Shown piece after piece: positions 1 to 9,241 of a stretch of 64,000 bases of DNA (the stretch's first letter is position 1; each line of letters opens with the position of its first letter). This DNA is from Collinsella aerofaciens. Lineage in GTDB: Bacteria > Actinomycetota > Coriobacteriia > Coriobacteriales > Coriobacteriaceae. The stretch covers positions 1 through 64,000 of the forward strand of contig NZ_SPFY01000009.1 in NCBI RefSeq assembly GCF_005844325.1, written 5' to 3'. A program made the translations under genes and the position numbers. The notes under the pieces were generated by a model. That model was not told the origin of the DNA and did no database searches. It saw only the letters and a list, made by a program, of their open reading frames with translations.

Positions 1-448
1 ACTCCACGACGCCGAAGCGCTCGGGGTCGTCCACGTGGTAGCCGAAGACCGTGGCGCGGCCCGACTCGGCGTTCTGGACGGCGCGCGTCAGGTGGCGGGA
101 CAGGCCGTTGCCGTAGAAGATGTTGTCGCCCAGCACCAGGGCGCACGGCTCGCCGGCGATGAACTCCTCGCCGATGGTGAAGGCCTGCGCGAGGCCGTCA
201 GGGCTCGGCTGCTCGGCGTAGGAGAGGTTCACGCCGTAGCGCGAGCCGTCCCCGAGCAGGCGCTCGAAGTTGGGCAGGTCGGTCGGCGTGGAGATGACCA
301 GGATGTCCCTGATGCCCGCCAGCATGAGAGTGCTAAGCGGGTAGTAGATCATGGGCTTGTCGTAGACCGGCAGCAGCTGCTTGCTGGTGACGAGCGTGAG
401 CGGGTACAGGCGCGTGCCGGAACCTCCGGCGAGGATGATGCCTTTCAT
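1..448 (-). CDS. rmlA: Glucose-1-phosphate thymidylyltransferase (partial)
   Basis: Makes dTDP-glucose from glucose-1-phosphate and dTTP, the first step toward dTDP-L-rhamnose. Only the first 149 codons are in the window; the gene continues past the left edge. The ATG at 446-448 is followed by the nucleotide-binding motif [17 protein letters not shown], and [19 protein letters not shown] follows, both diagnostic of RmlA. It is the last visible gene of the minus-strand polysaccharide operon, and the DUF1972 (rhamnosyltransferase-like) enzyme upstream fits a rhamnose-containing polymer. The family call is secure; the activity is by homology. Confidence 0.93.
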   Translation of the reverse strand, partial: MKGIILAGGSGTRLYPLTLVTSKQLLPVYDKPMIYYPLSTLMLAGIRDILVISTPTDLPNFERLLGDGSRYGVNLSYAEQPSPDGLAQAFTIGEEFIAGEPCALVLGDNIFYGNGLSRHLTRAVQNAESGRATVFGYHVDDPERFGVVE

Positions 449-565
449 ATAATCTGTCCTCTACAATCGAAATGCGTTTAAATCGTGCGATAAATAAGAC
501 TTAGATATCCTATTTTGCTAAACGACTGAGGCTTCGGTAGTTTGTGTGGTTAGGAAGCTGACTCA
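449..565. other. A+T-rich gap upstream of rmlA
   Basis: Short A+T-rich non-coding stretch between the transposase remnant and rmlA. It could hold a separate rmlA promoter, but I could not assign -35/-10 boxes. Together with the remnant and the short gap to ugd it makes up the roughly 310-base break between ugd and rmlA. Confidence 0.4.
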
Positions 566-724
566 CTAAGCCGCTTTTCTTATCGACGTCGACTGATTCC
601 ACGGCAGCTGCGGTTTCGCGTCCGAGCATCTCAACATCAGCAGCGCTATGAGATTGTCCGTGCTCCTGAAGCCGTAGTCCATCTTCACCGTGGCTTTTAC
701 TCCTGAAGCCTCTAAATAGTTCAT
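566..724 (-). pseudogene. Transposase C-terminal remnant (ISL3-like)
   Basis: About 52 codons reading MNYLEASGVKATVK, then YGFRSTDNLIALLMLRC, then a short tail and stop. The YGFR-x-DNLIALLMLRC pattern resembles the extreme C-terminus of ISL3-type transposases from Coriobacteriia. The catalytic DDE core is absent, and upstream the same frame runs into ugd, so this is a decayed fragment. It sits between ugd and rmlA, suggesting that an insertion took part in assembling this end of the polysaccharide locus. The family assignment is from memory of the motif and is moderate. Confidence 0.45.
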
Positions 725-759
725 GTAAAAGCCCGGCAGGAATCCCAGGCGGGGACTAT

Positions 760-2019
760 CTAGTCCCTCCTGAAAAGGTCCCTCGTGTAGACCTTGGCCG
801 AGACGTCCGCGAGCTCGTCGCTCCAGCGGTTGGCGACGATGACGTCGCAACGCGACTTGAAGTCCTCCAGGTCGTGCGTGACCTCGCTGCCGAAGAAGTC
901 CCCAGCGTCCAGCGTGGGCTCGTAGACCACCACGGGCACGCCCTTGGCCTTCACGCGCTTCATGATGCCCTGGATGGAGCTCGCACGGAAGTTGTCCGAG
1001 CCGCTCTTCATCGTGAGTCGATAGACGCCCACCGTGGGCGCCGCGGTGCCGGAGTACACGAGCTGGTTGACGCGCTGGAGCACCTCGTCGGCCACGTGGT
1101 CCTTGCGCGTGCGGTTGGAGGCCACGATGGCGCCGATGAGGTCCTGCGGCACGTCCCTGTAGTTCGCGAGCAGCTGCTTGGTGTCCTTTGGCAGGCAGTA
1201 GCCGCCGTAGCCGAACGATGGGTTGTTGTAGCCCTCGCCGATGCGAGGCTCGAGGCACACGCCCTCGATGACGTCGGCGGTGGCGAGGCCGCGGAGCTCG
1301 CAGTAGGTGTCGAGCTCGTTGAAGTAGGAGACGCGCAGCGCAAGATAGGTATTGGCGAATAGCTTCACGGCCTCCGCCTCGGTGGAGCCGAGCACGAGCT
1401 CGGGGATGCCCCGCGTGCCGTCGGCGTTCTCGCGGGAGCGCTCCTCGGGAGCGGCGCCCTCGGCAAGCAGCGCCGCGAAGCCCTTGGCGGCCTCGACCGC
1501 TGCGACATCGTCCTTGTCGCAGCCGACAACGATTCGGCTCGGGTGCAGGTTGTCGTAGAGCGCCTCGCCCTCGCGCAGGAACTCGGGAGAGAAGAAGATT
1601 CGCGAGTCGCCACGCTCCTCGCGCAGCTGCGCGGTATAGCCGACGGGAACCGTGGACTTAATGACAATCCAGGCGTTCGGGTTCACCGAACGAACTGCGT
1701 CGACGGCCGCCTCAACGGAGCTGGTGTCGAAGAAGTTCTTGTTGGGGTCGTAGTTCGTGGGCGTGGCCACCACGACGTAGTCCGCCCCCGCGTAGGCCTC
1801 GGCCGGGTCGAGCGTGGCGCGGAGGGACAGCTCCCTCTCCCCCGCCTCCGCCTCGCGCATGAAGCGCTCGATCTCGCGGTCCCTGATGGGCGAGCGCCAG
1901 GAGTTTATCTTCTCCACCTTCCCCGGCACGATGTCGAGCGCCCTGACCTCGTTGTGCTGCGAGAGCAGCACCGCCATCGAGAGACCGACGTATCCGGTGC
2001 CTGCGACTGCTACCTTCAT
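760..2019 (-). CDS. ugd: UDP-glucose 6-dehydrogenase
   Basis: Oxidises UDP-glucose to UDP-glucuronate with two NAD+, supplying an acidic sugar for the polysaccharide. The 419-residue protein starts [17 protein letters not shown], a Rossmann GxGYVG motif. The middle has the conserved STVPVG and SPEFLREG motifs, and the catalytic cysteine is Cys275 in [11 protein letters not shown]. Length and domain order are normal for the family. It lies downstream of the flippase gene in the same orientation, with about 60 bases between them, and is probably co-transcribed. UDP-mannose or UDP-N-acetyl dehydrogenases are related, but the motifs best fit Ugd. Confidence 0.93.
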   Translation of the reverse strand: MKVAVAGTGYVGLSMAVLLSQHNEVRALDIVPGKVEKINSWRSPIRDREIERFMREAEAGERELSLRATLDPAEAYAGADYVVVATPTNYDPNKNFFDTSSVEAAVDAVRSVNPNAWIVIKSTVPVGYTAQLREERGDSRIFFSPEFLREGEALYDNLHPSRIVVGCDKDDVAAVEAAKGFAALLAEGAAPEERSRENADGTRGIPELVLGSTEAEAVKLFANTYLALRVSYFNELDTYCELRGLATADVIEGVCLEPRIGEGYNNPSFGYGGYCLPKDTKQLLANYRDVPQDLIGAIVASNRTRKDHVADEVLQRVNQLVYSGTAAPTVGVYRLTMKSGSDNFRASSIQGIMKRVKAKGVPVVVYEPTLDAGDFFGSEVTHDLEDFKSRCDVIVANRWSDELADVSAKVYTRDLFRRD

Positions 2020-2079
2020 TGCTGGTTCCTTCCTATACGGTTATCAAGTGAAAAACAAAATTGTGGTGCCAGTGAGTGC

Positions 2080-3537
2080 TCACGCCTTGCGGCGGAACCT
2101 CGAAACGGTCCCTTTGAGCATGGGCAAGACGAAGTCGAGCCAGTAGCGGTTACCGCTGGCCGCAAGCCACGCCCAGGAGAGCAGGGCGAAAAGCATCCCG
2201 CCGACGAGAACCTGGGCCGCGAGCGTCGCGACACGCAAGCCCATGAGAGAGCCGAGCCAGCGCACCGCGACGAACATCGCGGCGCCGACGGCGACGAAGG
2301 GCAGGTTCTCCCCGAGCCAGCGCCGCTGGGGGAGCATCCCCCTCACCTCAACCACCTGGACGACGCAGACGGCGACCTCGGCGAGCGTGGTGCCCCACGC
2401 CGCCCCGAGCGCGCCGAGCCTGGGGATGAGGGCAACATTCGCGGCCACGTTGACCGCCGCCCCGACGACGACCGAGAGCACGTAGGCTCTGTCCATGCCC
2501 TTGGGGATGAGGTACTGTGTCCTCAGGACGTTGGCCCAGGCCATGAAGGGCATGTTGAGCACGAGTACGCAGAGAACCGGCACGCACGCCTGGTAGCCCG
2601 GCCCGAAGTAGACCGGCGCAAGGACCGGAGCCACCCCGGCGATGCCGAAGGAGAACGCCAGGGAAAGGCCGAGCGCGAGCCACATCGACACGCCCAGGTA
2701 ACGCCTCCCCTCCCCCTCCCTGCCGGACGCGATAAGGTTAGACATCCTGGGGAGCATCACCGTGCCGAGAGCGGTCACGAGCGTGAAGGGCATCTGGGAG
2801 ACCTTGAGGGAGTTCTCGAAGAACCCGGTCTGCTCGAGCGTGCTCATGTGGCCGAGCATCACCTTGTCGAGGACCGTGTAAAGGGAGACCGCGACGACCG
2901 GGACAAATAAAACAAGGTTTGGAACTATATGTGTTGTCACCCCACGAATTGTGGGACGAACCCATATTATTCGCGCTCTCAGAAAGGGCCAAAGAATTAA
3001 TACAGATACGAGAGTGGACCCACTAATTAGCATGCAATAAGCAAAGACGGCATGCTCACCGCGAACCACTATAAACATTAAAACAAATGTGAATAATTTA
3101 ATTAAGAAATTACGACCGACTGTTACCTTAAACTCTTCAAGGCCAAAAAAGAACCAGTTAATATCAAAAATAGAAGAGATGACGTAGAATATCCAAGAAA
3201 ATGCAATGGACCCAAACGAAGAGCTTAACGAGTACAACAAATAAAAGAATACAGCAATTAAACCTAGTAACGCCTGAAGCGTCCAGACTTCCCAGAAAGA
3301 CTTGCTCATCTTAGTTTTGTCTGATCTAAGCCTAGCGATTAAGCGATTGCCATAGTTATTAATGCCAAGCATCGCAAACAAAACAAAGTAATAAGAAACA
3401 GAATAGGTAAATGAATATGTTCCCAAACCAGAAGGACCAACTACACGTGATAAATAGGGGGCGGTGATTAAGGGAAGAAGGAGCAATAGAACTTGATAAG
3501 CTATATTATAAATAAAGTTCTTTTTCACTGAAGGCAT
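2080..3537 (-). CDS. wzx: Wzx-type oligosaccharide flippase (MATE/MOP family)
   Basis: Predicted integral membrane protein of 485 residues that flips undecaprenyl-linked repeat units across the membrane. It begins MPSVKKNFIYNIAYQV and has the RVVGPSGLGTYSFTYS segment typical of the polysaccharide transport family, then about 12-14 hydrophobic segments. The DNA is mosaic: the 5' part (about 2905-3537, roughly the first 211 codons) is near 30% G+C in sampled lines, while the 3' part is above 60%. The frame is intact across the junction, so this looks like a recombinant but functional gene. It follows wzy by six bases. Confidence 0.88.
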   Translation of the reverse strand: MPSVKKNFIYNIAYQVLLLLLPLITAPYLSRVVGPSGLGTYSFTYSVSYYFVLFAMLGINNYGNRLIARLRSDKTKMSKSFWEVWTLQALLGLIAVFFYLLYSLSSSFGSIAFSWIFYVISSIFDINWFFFGLEEFKVTVGRNFLIKLFTFVLMFIVVRGEHAVFAYCMLISGSTLVSVLILWPFLRARIIWVRPTIRGVTTHIVPNLVLFVPVVAVSLYTVLDKVMLGHMSTLEQTGFFENSLKVSQMPFTLVTALGTVMLPRMSNLIASGREGEGRRYLGVSMWLALGLSLAFSFGIAGVAPVLAPVYFGPGYQACVPVLCVLVLNMPFMAWANVLRTQYLIPKGMDRAYVLSVVVGAAVNVAANVALIPRLGALGAAWGTTLAEVAVCVVQVVEVRGMLPQRRWLGENLPFVAVGAAMFVAVRWLGSLMGLRVATLAAQVLVGGMLFALLSWAWLAASGNRYWLDFVLPMLKGTVSRFRRKA

Positions 3538-3543
3538 AAGGAA

Positions 3544-4839
3544 TCACCTAGTCGTTAATTGTCTTGAGGAACTAGTATTTCCTTGCTTTGATCCTCGTCC
3601 GTAAAAAACAAAAACCAACAGGACAATCATCAAAGCATAATTCGGCAGGGTAAACTGCAAACGAACAAAGGAAAAGACGATAGTGCTAAACATGAGTAGG
3701 CAAAGAGAGAGCTCGAAAGATCCTTTATTATTTAAATAAGAAAGGTAACACCAGTTGCACCACATGCCGAATAAAAGCGAGCCTAGAAATACACCGAAGA
3801 CACCGAGATCGGCGTAGAAATACCAAAACAGACTTACATATGCATTAGCGGGAACTCCTGAACCGACAATAATCCAATCAGAAACTGTAGAATTTACCAG
3901 GTCATATACCTCTTGAAAGCCAAGCGGCATTAAAGGTAGCCTTAGTAGCAGCTGAACGGGATAGAGAATAATAAAAAAGAAACCACCTAAGGATGCTTGC
4001 CCAAATGAATAGCCAGTAACGCTGTCGGACCATTTCTGAAACATGATTGGAGGAATGGCTAAATCAAGATAGAGACTTCTCCAAACTTGCATATTGCGAG
4101 AAAGCGTCATTGCGACGAACAATACAATTCCTAAAACAAGAACCGCCAATAGCTTTAGGCTAATTCCTTTTTTTATCCTCTTTACTTTATAAACTTTTTC
4201 TACATTTTTGTTGATATTGTAGGCGATAATACCGTACATAAAAAGGAACAGAAGTGTTGAGCGACTGCCAGTCGCGAGCATTTTAATAGTTAAAAGCAGA
4301 GCGGTCTCTACAATTGATCTGCTTTTAATTCCTTCGGTAAAAAATAGAGCTATAACAACGATTGGGGCTAAGCTAGATACCGGTCCCGCAATAAATGATC
4401 CAAATAATCTTATCGAAGATGAAGATATTAAAGACTCGATATCCATAGTCCTGTTATATCTTTGGATTGAGTAGAGATCAATGCTGCCAAGGTCAATGTA
4501 TATCCTGTATAAGAGGTAGGCATAAAAAAGGATTGATAAGCATATGAGTATTTCAACAATCTCTGTCCTGATATGGTAGCTATGAGTGTTGGCATTGCGC
4601 TTTACTGTAATTGGACGAGCAATGCCGCATCCCAACGAGAATCCAAACAAACCTAAGGCGATCAAGAGGTATGACCGCGTCTCTGTTTCATAGAGACCGT
4701 AGAGATGTATGTAGGAGAAGAGGGAGATAATCATCCACAGTATTGCGAATACTCCTAAAGGTGTCAAAATAGTTCTATTAAAATAAGTCGTCAAAATTAT
4801 GCTAGTCAAGCAGACCAAGCTGATAAAGAGCAGCTCCAT
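3544..4839 (-). CDS. wzy: Wzy-like O-antigen/capsule polymerase
   Basis: A 431-residue protein made almost entirely of hydrophobic segments, beginning MELLFISLVCLTSIILTTYF, with a longer extracytoplasmic loop in the second half (around TVSDWIIVGSGVPANAYVSL). This is the pattern of oligosaccharide repeat-unit polymerases, whose sequences are poorly conserved. It lies between a glycosyltransferase and the flippase, as expected in Wzx/Wzy loci. A+T-rich like the flanking half of wzx. The call rests on topology and context rather than a sharp motif. Confidence 0.75.
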   Translation of the reverse strand: MELLFISLVCLTSIILTTYFNRTILTPLGVFAILWMIISLFSYIHLYGLYETETRSYLLIALGLFGFSLGCGIARPITVKRNANTHSYHIRTEIVEILICLSILFYAYLLYRIYIDLGSIDLYSIQRYNRTMDIESLISSSSIRLFGSFIAGPVSSLAPIVVIALFFTEGIKSRSIVETALLLTIKMLATGSRSTLLFLFMYGIIAYNINKNVEKVYKVKRIKKGISLKLLAVLVLGIVLFVAMTLSRNMQVWRSLYLDLAIPPIMFQKWSDSVTGYSFGQASLGGFFFIILYPVQLLLRLPLMPLGFQEVYDLVNSTVSDWIIVGSGVPANAYVSLFWYFYADLGVFGVFLGSLLFGMWCNWCYLSYLNNKGSFELSLCLLMFSTIVFSFVRLQFTLPNYALMIVLLVFVFYGRGSKQGNTSSSRQLTTR

Positions 4840-4840
4840 T

Positions 4841-5983
4841 TTATTTATCCAGATTAATTATAATTGTTGATATATCATCATAAGTATGCGAAATTGAAAA
4901 GTTACTCGCATATAAGAAGGCAGCATCTGACAATCTTTTTCGTAAACTATCATCGAGCAGCATGTGTATCTTTAGAGCCAGATCATTTTCGTCTTTATTC
5001 TTATAAAGCAGACCATTCATGCCATTAATGATAAGCTCTCCCGTGCCAGCAGTATCAGCACCAATAACCGGCAGGCCGCTTAGCATCGACTCAAGTGTGA
5101 CCCTTCCAAAAGCTTCTGATGAGGAGCAGACAAGTGCTGCATGCATATTAGCTCTAACTTCTGCCAGGTTTTCAACCTGCCCAAGATAGTGAATATAATA
5201 TGGACTTCCTGCTTTTTTCATTTCTGATTGCAGAAAGTACTGGTCTCCTCTACCAGCTATAAATAGGCTAGCTTTGTAGTTCGGAGAGTATTTTTCATTA
5301 AATAATTTGACGGCTTTGATTGCCTGATCTTGTCCTTTGTTCTTAGAGAGCTGTCCGACAATTAGTAGGTTGAGACTATTATCTACCCTTGGTATAAACT
5401 TATTTTTAAATAAGCTAATGTCAAGTCCATTATAGACAGTCTCTATATCACAGCTCGAACTAATTCCCTTGTAGTAATCACTTATCGAATTCGAAACTGC
5501 TATCAACTTACCATAATTAAGCCTGTTAACAAAACTACTTCGCGGCAACAGCCTCCTAAAATTAAAGTCTTTGTCCCCAAATTCTCTTAAGTGCCAGACA
5601 TGTGCAACATTGGCCTTTTGCGCAGCCCTTGATGAAAAGGTAATCGTACTCGTATTTGTATAGACAACCCCTATATTCTCGTCTTTAATTAGTTTGACAA
5701 GCTTTCGAACTGCGACTTCATTTTGCAGAAGCCTCAGATAGCCACGGGAAATAACTGCGACATTGCGCGCCACCGATGACCTCGTTGGCACACATGACCA
5801 CCAGTAACGCATTCTTACTACCTGTATGCCCAGCTTCTCCAGGACATCAGGCAGATTCCCCTCAGTCTTGTTTACAAGAACTACAACTTCGTAATCTTTA
5901 TTGAACCGCTCAATTAGACTTATAATCGAACGGTTTGCCCCACTCTTTTCATTATTGTTATGAGTAACAAAGAGTATTTTCAT
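4841..5983 (-). CDS. Glycosyltransferase family 4
   Basis: 380-residue GT-B fold enzyme. The N-terminal lobe opens MKILFVTHNNNEKSGANRSI; the C-terminal nucleotide-sugar lobe has LLIVGQLSKNKGQDQAIKA, LFIAGRGDQ and the donor-binding stretch SSSEAFGRVTLESMLSGLPV followed by GADTAGTGELI, all typical of GT4. It probably adds one sugar to the lipid-linked repeat unit on the cytoplasmic face. The start overlaps the stop of the upstream GT2 gene by four bases. A+T-rich, part of the putative exchanged cassette. Donor and linkage cannot be read from sequence. Confidence 0.88.
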   Translation of the reverse strand: MKILFVTHNNNEKSGANRSIISLIERFNKDYEVVVLVNKTEGNLPDVLEKLGIQVVRMRYWWSCVPTRSSVARNVAVISRGYLRLLQNEVAVRKLVKLIKDENIGVVYTNTSTITFSSRAAQKANVAHVWHLREFGDKDFNFRRLLPRSSFVNRLNYGKLIAVSNSISDYYKGISSSCDIETVYNGLDISLFKNKFIPRVDNSLNLLIVGQLSKNKGQDQAIKAVKLFNEKYSPNYKASLFIAGRGDQYFLQSEMKKAGSPYYIHYLGQVENLAEVRANMHAALVCSSSEAFGRVTLESMLSGLPVIGADTAGTGELIINGMNGLLYKNKDENDLALKIHMLLDDSLRKRLSDAAFLYASNFSISHTYDDISTIIINLDK

Positions 5984-6834
5984 TCCATGCTCGTATCATT
6001 CAAAATATCTTTAAGAACCCGCAACGACTTGATCTCATTCTTGAACACGAACAGGTTCTTCTCGCGCTTGTTCTTAACCGTGCTGTTTGTCGAAGAATCC
6101 TCTGCGTGCCAAATGCGCAGGTTGGGGTTATAGACCATCTTGAGACCCGTCTGCTTCGCACGCCAATAGAGGATGTCCTCCTCAAAGTACAGGAACGTCT
6201 TATCGCAGAAACCCTCATACCTCTCGAAGTACTTATCCGAAAAAATGAGACAAGCCCCATGAAGCTTCACGTCTTCATACCGGCAGTTATAGTCATAGAA
6301 CACATCGACCATCTTGCCAGTACCAGCTTCCTTTACAAGTCCCTCAAGGTGTGCCAAGCACAGCGCGTACTTAATCATTCTCTTGTAAATAAGCTTGAGA
6401 GCTTGCTGACGACTTGTGATAAGCCCCGGCGCCGGACTGGAATCCACCTTGCCGTCCCAGGTCTCAATCTGGGGTCCCAATACGGCAAATTGGCTTTGAG
6501 CGTATTCGTCGTTGACGAGCTTCTCGAAGTCATCCTGCAAGAGCTTTGTGTCGTTGTTGAGCACGACTACAAAACGCACACCCGGAATGGAACGCGCAAC
6601 CTTGATGCCCACGTTGTTACCGCGGGCAAACCCCAGGTTCCGCTCTTCAAGAATTACCCGTACATCCTCATCAGCCTTGTACTCTGACGCAAGCAATTTG
6701 CCAGATCCGTTACCAGAGCCGTTGTCCACCACGACAACATGGGCACCTGGAACATGCTGTCGAATAGACTCGACGCAGGCCCGCGTATCATCCGCCGTCT
6801 TGAAGTGCAGAATCACAAACCCGAGGTTAGACAT
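5980..6834 (-). CDS. Glycosyltransferase family 2
   Basis: GT-A enzyme of 284 residues from the ATG at 6832-6834 (MSNLGFVILHFKTADDTRAC). This start is preferred over an upstream one at 6885 because it gives only an 8-base overlap with the preceding gene. VVVDNGSGNGSG and RNLGFARGNNVGI mark the nucleotide-binding region and VVLNNDTKLL carries the metal-binding acidic motif; this layout resembles rhamnosyltransferase-like GT2 enzymes. FLYFEEDILYWRAKQTG is the conserved ED region. Intermediate in base composition between the A+T-rich block downstream and the G+C-rich genes upstream. Confidence 0.88.
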   Translation of the reverse strand: MSNLGFVILHFKTADDTRACVESIRQHVPGAHVVVVDNGSGNGSGKLLASEYKADEDVRVILEERNLGFARGNNVGIKVARSIPGVRFVVVLNNDTKLLQDDFEKLVNDEYAQSQFAVLGPQIETWDGKVDSSPAPGLITSRQQALKLIYKRMIKYALCLAHLEGLVKEAGTGKMVDVFYDYNCRYEDVKLHGACLIFSDKYFERYEGFCDKTFLYFEEDILYWRAKQTGLKMVYNPNLRIWHAEDSSTNSTVKNKREKNLFVFKNEIKSLRVLKDILNDTSME

Positions 6835-8038
6835 TCGCCGCACCCCCAACTGCAGCCTCGAGACAATCGACAATCTGTCCGGCACGATGCTCCCACGTGC
6901 ACTCTGACGGAATCGATGCCGCTACCTTGGCAGGATTGACGCAGCCAACTCTCACCGCAGCAGCAACCTCGCCAACAAACTTTACAAAGGTATCCGGCGA
7001 GCCAGCAACCTTCACAAAATCAGAAATGTCGGATACGCCCGCAACGCTCGTAGACACTACAGGCTTCCCTGCCGCAAGATACTCATAGAGCTTGAGCGGG
7101 TTCATGCTTGCCGTAAACTCATCAACCTTGTGGGGGATGAGCGCGAAATCGACCTCCTGCAGAGCCTCGGGCAGGTTCTCATACCGCACGTCACCGGTAA
7201 AACTGATGTTGGCATAGCTCCTCTTCAGCCCGTCAATAACATCTTGTTGGGAGTAAGCCGGCCCGATGAATTTAAAACTGATATCAGAATAAGTCTCGAG
7301 ACACCGACGCACAAGATCAAAGTCCACACGATCCTGGATTTTTCCCATGTAGCCAACAGTAATTGGACCGCCTTCGTAGGCATGTCGAGCCGGAGCGAAG
7401 AAGTCCGGATCCACGCCATTGGGAATCCAGTTCACCGACTTGGTGTGTGCGTCAGAGAAATCGTCCGCAAGGGCTTTGGAGACGGTCGTGATAACGTTCG
7501 CACACTCACGAATGAACTCGTAGCTCTTCACCACTTGCTCATGGTTCGACTTCATCTGCGGGTGGTGAAGCCAGTTGTCTATGGCATCAAACGCCAGTAG
7601 CGAGTGGCCAAGGTGCGGAACGACAGCGACAGACATGGGATTCTGAAGCAGCAACACGGGCTTTTCGATACCGAGCTTGGCCATTGCCCACTTGATGGCC
7701 TCAATCGTCTTTGGATTCTCCAGTGCAGAGAACCACCACGCCTTTTTCTCGCGAGCAACCCTAAGGAAGTCGGGAAGCTTAGAATCCAAGCAATAGGTCT
7801 TGTCGCCAAGCTGCGAGAGGGCTCGAGAGGACTCCTCGGCAATTGCTCGCGTACCTGGGGCTCTCCAGTCCTGCCTCTTGACCACTATCTCCGCCAGGGA
7901 AACCGGCCGTTCCACGACAAGCATCTTACCAATGCGTGGGTCCTTCTGGAAATGCTCCACAAGGTGGGCATCGCGCGTTCGCCATCCCTCGCTGGCCCAC
8001 TTTTTTGCTCCCTGGAAGGGGAAGATGACGAGGTCCAT
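6827..8038 (-). CDS. Glycosyltransferase, GT-B fold (GT4-like)
   Basis: 403-residue protein starting MDLVIFPFQGAKKWASEGW. The N-terminal half is divergent; the C-terminal half has the GT4-type donor lobe: NWIPNGVDPDFF, ITVGYMGKIQDRVDF, and PHKVDEFTASMNPLKLYEYL followed by GKPVVST. The NPLK-YEYL-AGKPVV pattern is common in capsule and teichuronic-type transferases. It starts one base before the stop of the DUF1972 transferase, so translation is probably coupled. Substrate unknown. Confidence 0.85.
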   Translation of the reverse strand: MDLVIFPFQGAKKWASEGWRTRDAHLVEHFQKDPRIGKMLVVERPVSLAEIVVKRQDWRAPGTRAIAEESSRALSQLGDKTYCLDSKLPDFLRVAREKKAWWFSALENPKTIEAIKWAMAKLGIEKPVLLLQNPMSVAVVPHLGHSLLAFDAIDNWLHHPQMKSNHEQVVKSYEFIRECANVITTVSKALADDFSDAHTKSVNWIPNGVDPDFFAPARHAYEGGPITVGYMGKIQDRVDFDLVRRCLETYSDISFKFIGPAYSQQDVIDGLKRSYANISFTGDVRYENLPEALQEVDFALIPHKVDEFTASMNPLKLYEYLAAGKPVVSTSVAGVSDISDFVKVAGSPDTFVKFVGEVAAAVRVGCVNPAKVAASIPSECTWEHRAGQIVDCLEAAVGGAANV

Positions 8039-9241
8039 CTACTCCTCCCCCTCGCCCTTGACCGCCAGCGGCCCCTCGAGGAACAGGCGCTCGTACTCGT
8101 AGGCGATGTGCTGCCAGCTGTAGGCAATGGCGACACGTGCCTTGGCGCGGCGACCCAGTTCGGAAATCTCGACCGCGTCCATGGCATCCGCACGCGCAAT
8201 CAGCGCGGCAAGATTGCCAGGCTCCTTGGTCCAGTACAGGGCCGCGCCCTCGGCCACCTCATGGTTGAAGCCAACCCCAAGTAGCAGATTCAGGTCGGTG
8301 GAACCCAGAGCCTCGAGCAGGCTCGGGTTCGTGCCGCCCACCTCGTGGCCGTGGAAATAGCCGTAGGCCTGCTCACGGATCTTCGCGAGGAGGTCACGGT
8401 CGTAGACCGTGCCCACGAACTTAATGCGGGAGTCGCGGCTGTAGTGCGTCCGCTCCTCAAGCTCGGCGAGGAACTTGTCGTTGACGTTGGTAATCAAGGC
8501 GAAGTCGCGCTCGGTGCTGCTAGACATGAACTCGCGGATCATTGTCTCGTAGTTGTTCTCCGGCACAAAGCGGCCAACCACGAGGTAGTAGCCCTTGGGC
8601 GAAAGCCCGTGCTCGGCACACCAGCCAGTAAAATTCGGGGCGTCGTCCGCAAGCGGGCTCCTATGTGTATCCGCACCGTAAGCGATAAACTTAGTGGCCG
8701 GTCTATAGGTCGGCGAATCGTACTCCTCGTGGATGTACCTCTCGATGTTCTTAGAGTCGCAGACCAGCAGATCGCAATTGCGGACCATCATGGACTCGGA
8801 GACCTTCCAGTAGCGGCGCACGGGGGCGCTCCACTTGGCGCGCTTCCACTCGTGCCCGTCTGGGTTCACGTAAAGTCTTCCACCCAAAGCGTGGATACGC
8901 TTCTGGAAGTGGGCGCAGAAGGGCCCGATGCGGCACGCCAAGACGTAAACAATCGGGTGCTTGACGTGGTTGTCCTCGACGTAGCGGCAGACGCGGCCGA
9001 GCGCCGCAACGTCGTACAAGATTGCCTGGGCGGGTCCCACGTCGGGAACCTTCACGTTGAAGCAGCGGGCGCCGTGATACTCGAACTCGCCATCCTCGCT
9101 GGCCTTGCAAGCCACATGGTACCTGATGCGAGGGTCGCCCTCGTGCGCCTCGGTCAACCGGTCGACAAAGGTCTCGTAGCCACCGTAATTGCCCGGAATG
9201 CCCTTAGAGCCTACAATGAAGATGTGTTGTGTTTCCGACAT
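8039..9241 (-). CDS. DUF1972/GT4 rhamnosyltransferase-like enzyme
   Basis: 400 residues. The N-terminus IFIVGSKGIPGNYGGYETFV is the hallmark of the DUF1972 domain found in WchF/Cps2T-type beta-1,4-rhamnosyltransferases, which act second in repeat-unit assembly. RLYVNPDGHEWKRAKW and a GT4 C-terminal lobe with YYLVVGRFVPENN, HGHEVGGTNPSLLEALG and NHEVAEGAALYW follow. Its position just after the initiating transferase and the rmlA gene in the same operon are consistent with adding L-rhamnose to the first sugar. The family is secure; the donor is inferred. Confidence 0.87.
   Translation of the reverse strand: MSETQHIFIVGSKGIPGNYGGYETFVDRLTEAHEGDPRIRYHVACKASEDGEFEYHGARCFNVKVPDVGPAQAILYDVAALGRVCRYVEDNHVKHPIVYVLACRIGPFCAHFQKRIHALGGRLYVNPDGHEWKRAKWSAPVRRYWKVSESMMVRNCDLLVCDSKNIERYIHEEYDSPTYRPATKFIAYGADTHRSPLADDAPNFTGWCAEHGLSPKGYYLVVGRFVPENNYETMIREFMSSSTERDFALITNVNDKFLAELEERTHYSRDSRIKFVGTVYDRDLLAKIREQAYGYFHGHEVGGTNPSLLEALGSTDLNLLLGVGFNHEVAEGAALYWTKEPGNLAALIARADAMDAVEISELGRRAKARVAIAYSWQHIAYEYERLFLEGPLAVKGEGEE

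Noticed and set aside
1543-2910. 455-codon plus-strand frame across ugd and wzx
   Set aside because: Spans two well-supported minus-strand genes, is rich in Arg/His/Glu and has no recognisable domain.
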